From an uncultured Kiloniellales bacterium (GTDB lineage Bacteria; Pseudomonadota; Alphaproteobacteria; Kiloniellales; JAKSDN01): a stretch of 6,063 nt of DNA. The stretch spans positions 1-6,063 of the forward strand of contig CALJXB010000467.1 of assembly GCA_937974415.1 (NCBI GenBank), given 5' to 3'. Made by a program: the position numbers and the translations under genes. Under the pieces are notes generated by a model that was given only the letters and a program-made list of their open reading frames with translations, did not search any database and had not been told where the DNA came from. Of the stretch, positions 5,312 through 6,063 are shown piece after piece. The first letter of the stretch is position 1, and every line of letters starts with the position of its first letter.

Positions 5312-6063
5312 ATGGACGAGAACTTCGCAGCGCTGTTCTATCTGATTTCTTCGGTCTGCTTCATCATGGCCCTGAAGGGCCTGTCGCATCCCGAGACCAG
5401 CCGGCGCGGCAACCTCTTCGGCATGATCGGCATGGCGATCGCCGTGCTGACGACGCTCTTGGTGCTGCCAAGTGTGGGCTTCAACCTGCTGACGATCTTC
5501 GCCGGCGTCCTGGTCGGCGGCTCGATCGGTACGGTTATCGCGCTGAGGGTCCAGATGACGGCGCTGCCGCAGCTGGTCGCGGCGTTCCATTCGCTGGTCG
5601 GCCTCGCGGCAGTCTTCGTGGCGGTGGCGGCCTTCTATAACCCCAGCGCCTATGGCATCGGCTCGCCCGGGGCGATCAAGCTCAACTCGCTCATCGAGAT
5701 GTCGATCGGCGTGGCCATCGGCGCGATCACCTTCACCGGCTCGATCATCGCGTTCCTCAAGCTGCAGGGCATCATGAGCGGCCGGCCGATCGTCTTTCCG
5801 ATGCAGCACATGCTCAATCTGGGCCTCGGCATCCTGACGGTGCTACTGGTCATCTGGCTGTGCCGCGCCGAATCGGGCGTCGCCTTCTGGCTGATCGTGC
5901 TGATCACCCTGGCCTTGGGCGTGCTGATCATCATTCCCATCGGCGGCGCCGACATGCCGGTGGTGATCTCCATGCTCAACTCCTACTCGGGCTGGGCGGC
6001 GGCCGGCATCGGCTTCACCCTGGAGAACAACCTGCTGATCATCGCCGGCTCTCTGGTGGGCTC
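5312..6063 (+). CDS. pntB: NAD(P)+ transhydrogenase subunit beta, N-terminal part (cut by window end)
   Basis: ATG 5312 opens a frame of 250 codons that is still open at the window end. It encodes the membrane half of PntB: about seven complete hydrophobic helices with the start of another. The proton-path residues known from E. coli are all present: a His at 93 (LVAAFHSLVG; E. coli His91), Asp214 in GGADMPVV (Asp213) and Asn223 in MLNSYSGWAA (Asn222). The N-terminal LKGLSHPETSRRGNLFGM (21-38) is the usual cytoplasmic loop after helix 1. The C-terminal NADP(H)-binding domain III, about 200 further residues in full-length family members, lies outside the window. The gap from pntAB is 15 bases; a G-rich stretch, AGGGCGGGG at 5295-5303 overlapping the pntAB TAG stop, probably serves as the ribosome site with an eight-base spacing. 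Confidence 0.96.
   Translation, partial: MDENFAALFYLISSVCFIMALKGLSHPETSRRGNLFGMIGMAIAVLTTLLVLPSVGFNLLTIFAGVLVGGSIGTVIALRVQMTALPQLVAAFHSLVGLAAVFVAVAAFYNPSAYGIGSPGAIKLNSLIEMSIGVAIGAITFTGSIIAFLKLQGIMSGRPIVFPMQHMLNLGLGILTVLLVIWLCRAESGVAFWLIVLITLALGVLIIIPIGGADMPVVISMLNSYSGWAAAGIGFTLENNLLIIAGSLVG

Noticed and set aside
4898..5809. A 303-codon minus-strand open frame opposite pntAB/pntB
   Set aside because: The product is dominated by Arg, His, Asp and Gln with no motif, and it mirrors codons of clearly conserved membrane proteins; a GC-bias shadow.
1..6063. Mobile element, CRISPR, toxin-antitoxin, phage or RNA genes
   Set aside because: No terminal inverted repeats, transposase or integrase motifs, repeat-spacer arrays, tRNA-like cloverleafs or small paired ORFs were seen; nearly all bases are in housekeeping-type genes.

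Overview
The window is high-GC DNA (about two thirds G+C by eye), densely coded on the + strand only. It looks like an ordinary chromosomal segment of an alphaproteobacterium. The best clue is the last three genes: a proton-translocating NAD(P)+ transhydrogenase split into three polypeptides (PntAA, PntAB, PntB), the layout known from Rhodospirillum rubrum, with long stretches that closely resemble the R. rubrum proteins as I remember them. A Rhodospirillales-like source is my best guess, but this is inference and not a database result.

Layout: (1) 1-123 is a short, relatively AT-rich leader with small inverted repeats and a -10-like box. (2) 124-825 encodes an exported pentapeptide-repeat protein with about 29 uninterrupted pentads. 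(3) 856-2121 encodes a DadA-like FAD-dependent amine/D-amino-acid oxidoreductase, starting at GTG. (4) 2122-2199 is a spacer with a strong GC-rich hairpin that has an alternative fold. (5) 2200-3564 encodes an ABC1/UbiB/AarF atypical kinase that lacks the usual C-terminal membrane helices and has KAAQ in place of the family KxGQ motif. (6) 3565-3675 is a spacer with a probable intrinsic terminator. (7) 3676-4893 is pntAA, 4883-5296 is pntAB (11-base overlap) and 5312-6063 is pntB, cut by the window end before its NADP(H)-binding domain.

How the genes fit together: pntAA-pntAB-pntB is clearly one translationally coupled operon making the membrane enzyme that exchanges hydride between NAD(H) and NADP(H) using the proton gradient. 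The DadA-like flavoprotein (DadA enzymes pass electrons to the quinone pool) and the ABC1 kinase (family linked to ubiquinone homeostasis) may form a second, two-gene unit with a respiratory theme, but the link is guilt by association. The pentapeptide-repeat protein has no visible functional tie to its neighbours. I see no tRNA, rRNA, CRISPR array, insertion sequence, phage gene or defence system, and no convincing previously undescribed system. The observations worth a second look are fine-scale: start-site choices, intergenic hairpins, the unusual ABC1 motif, and the pntAA/pntAB junction.
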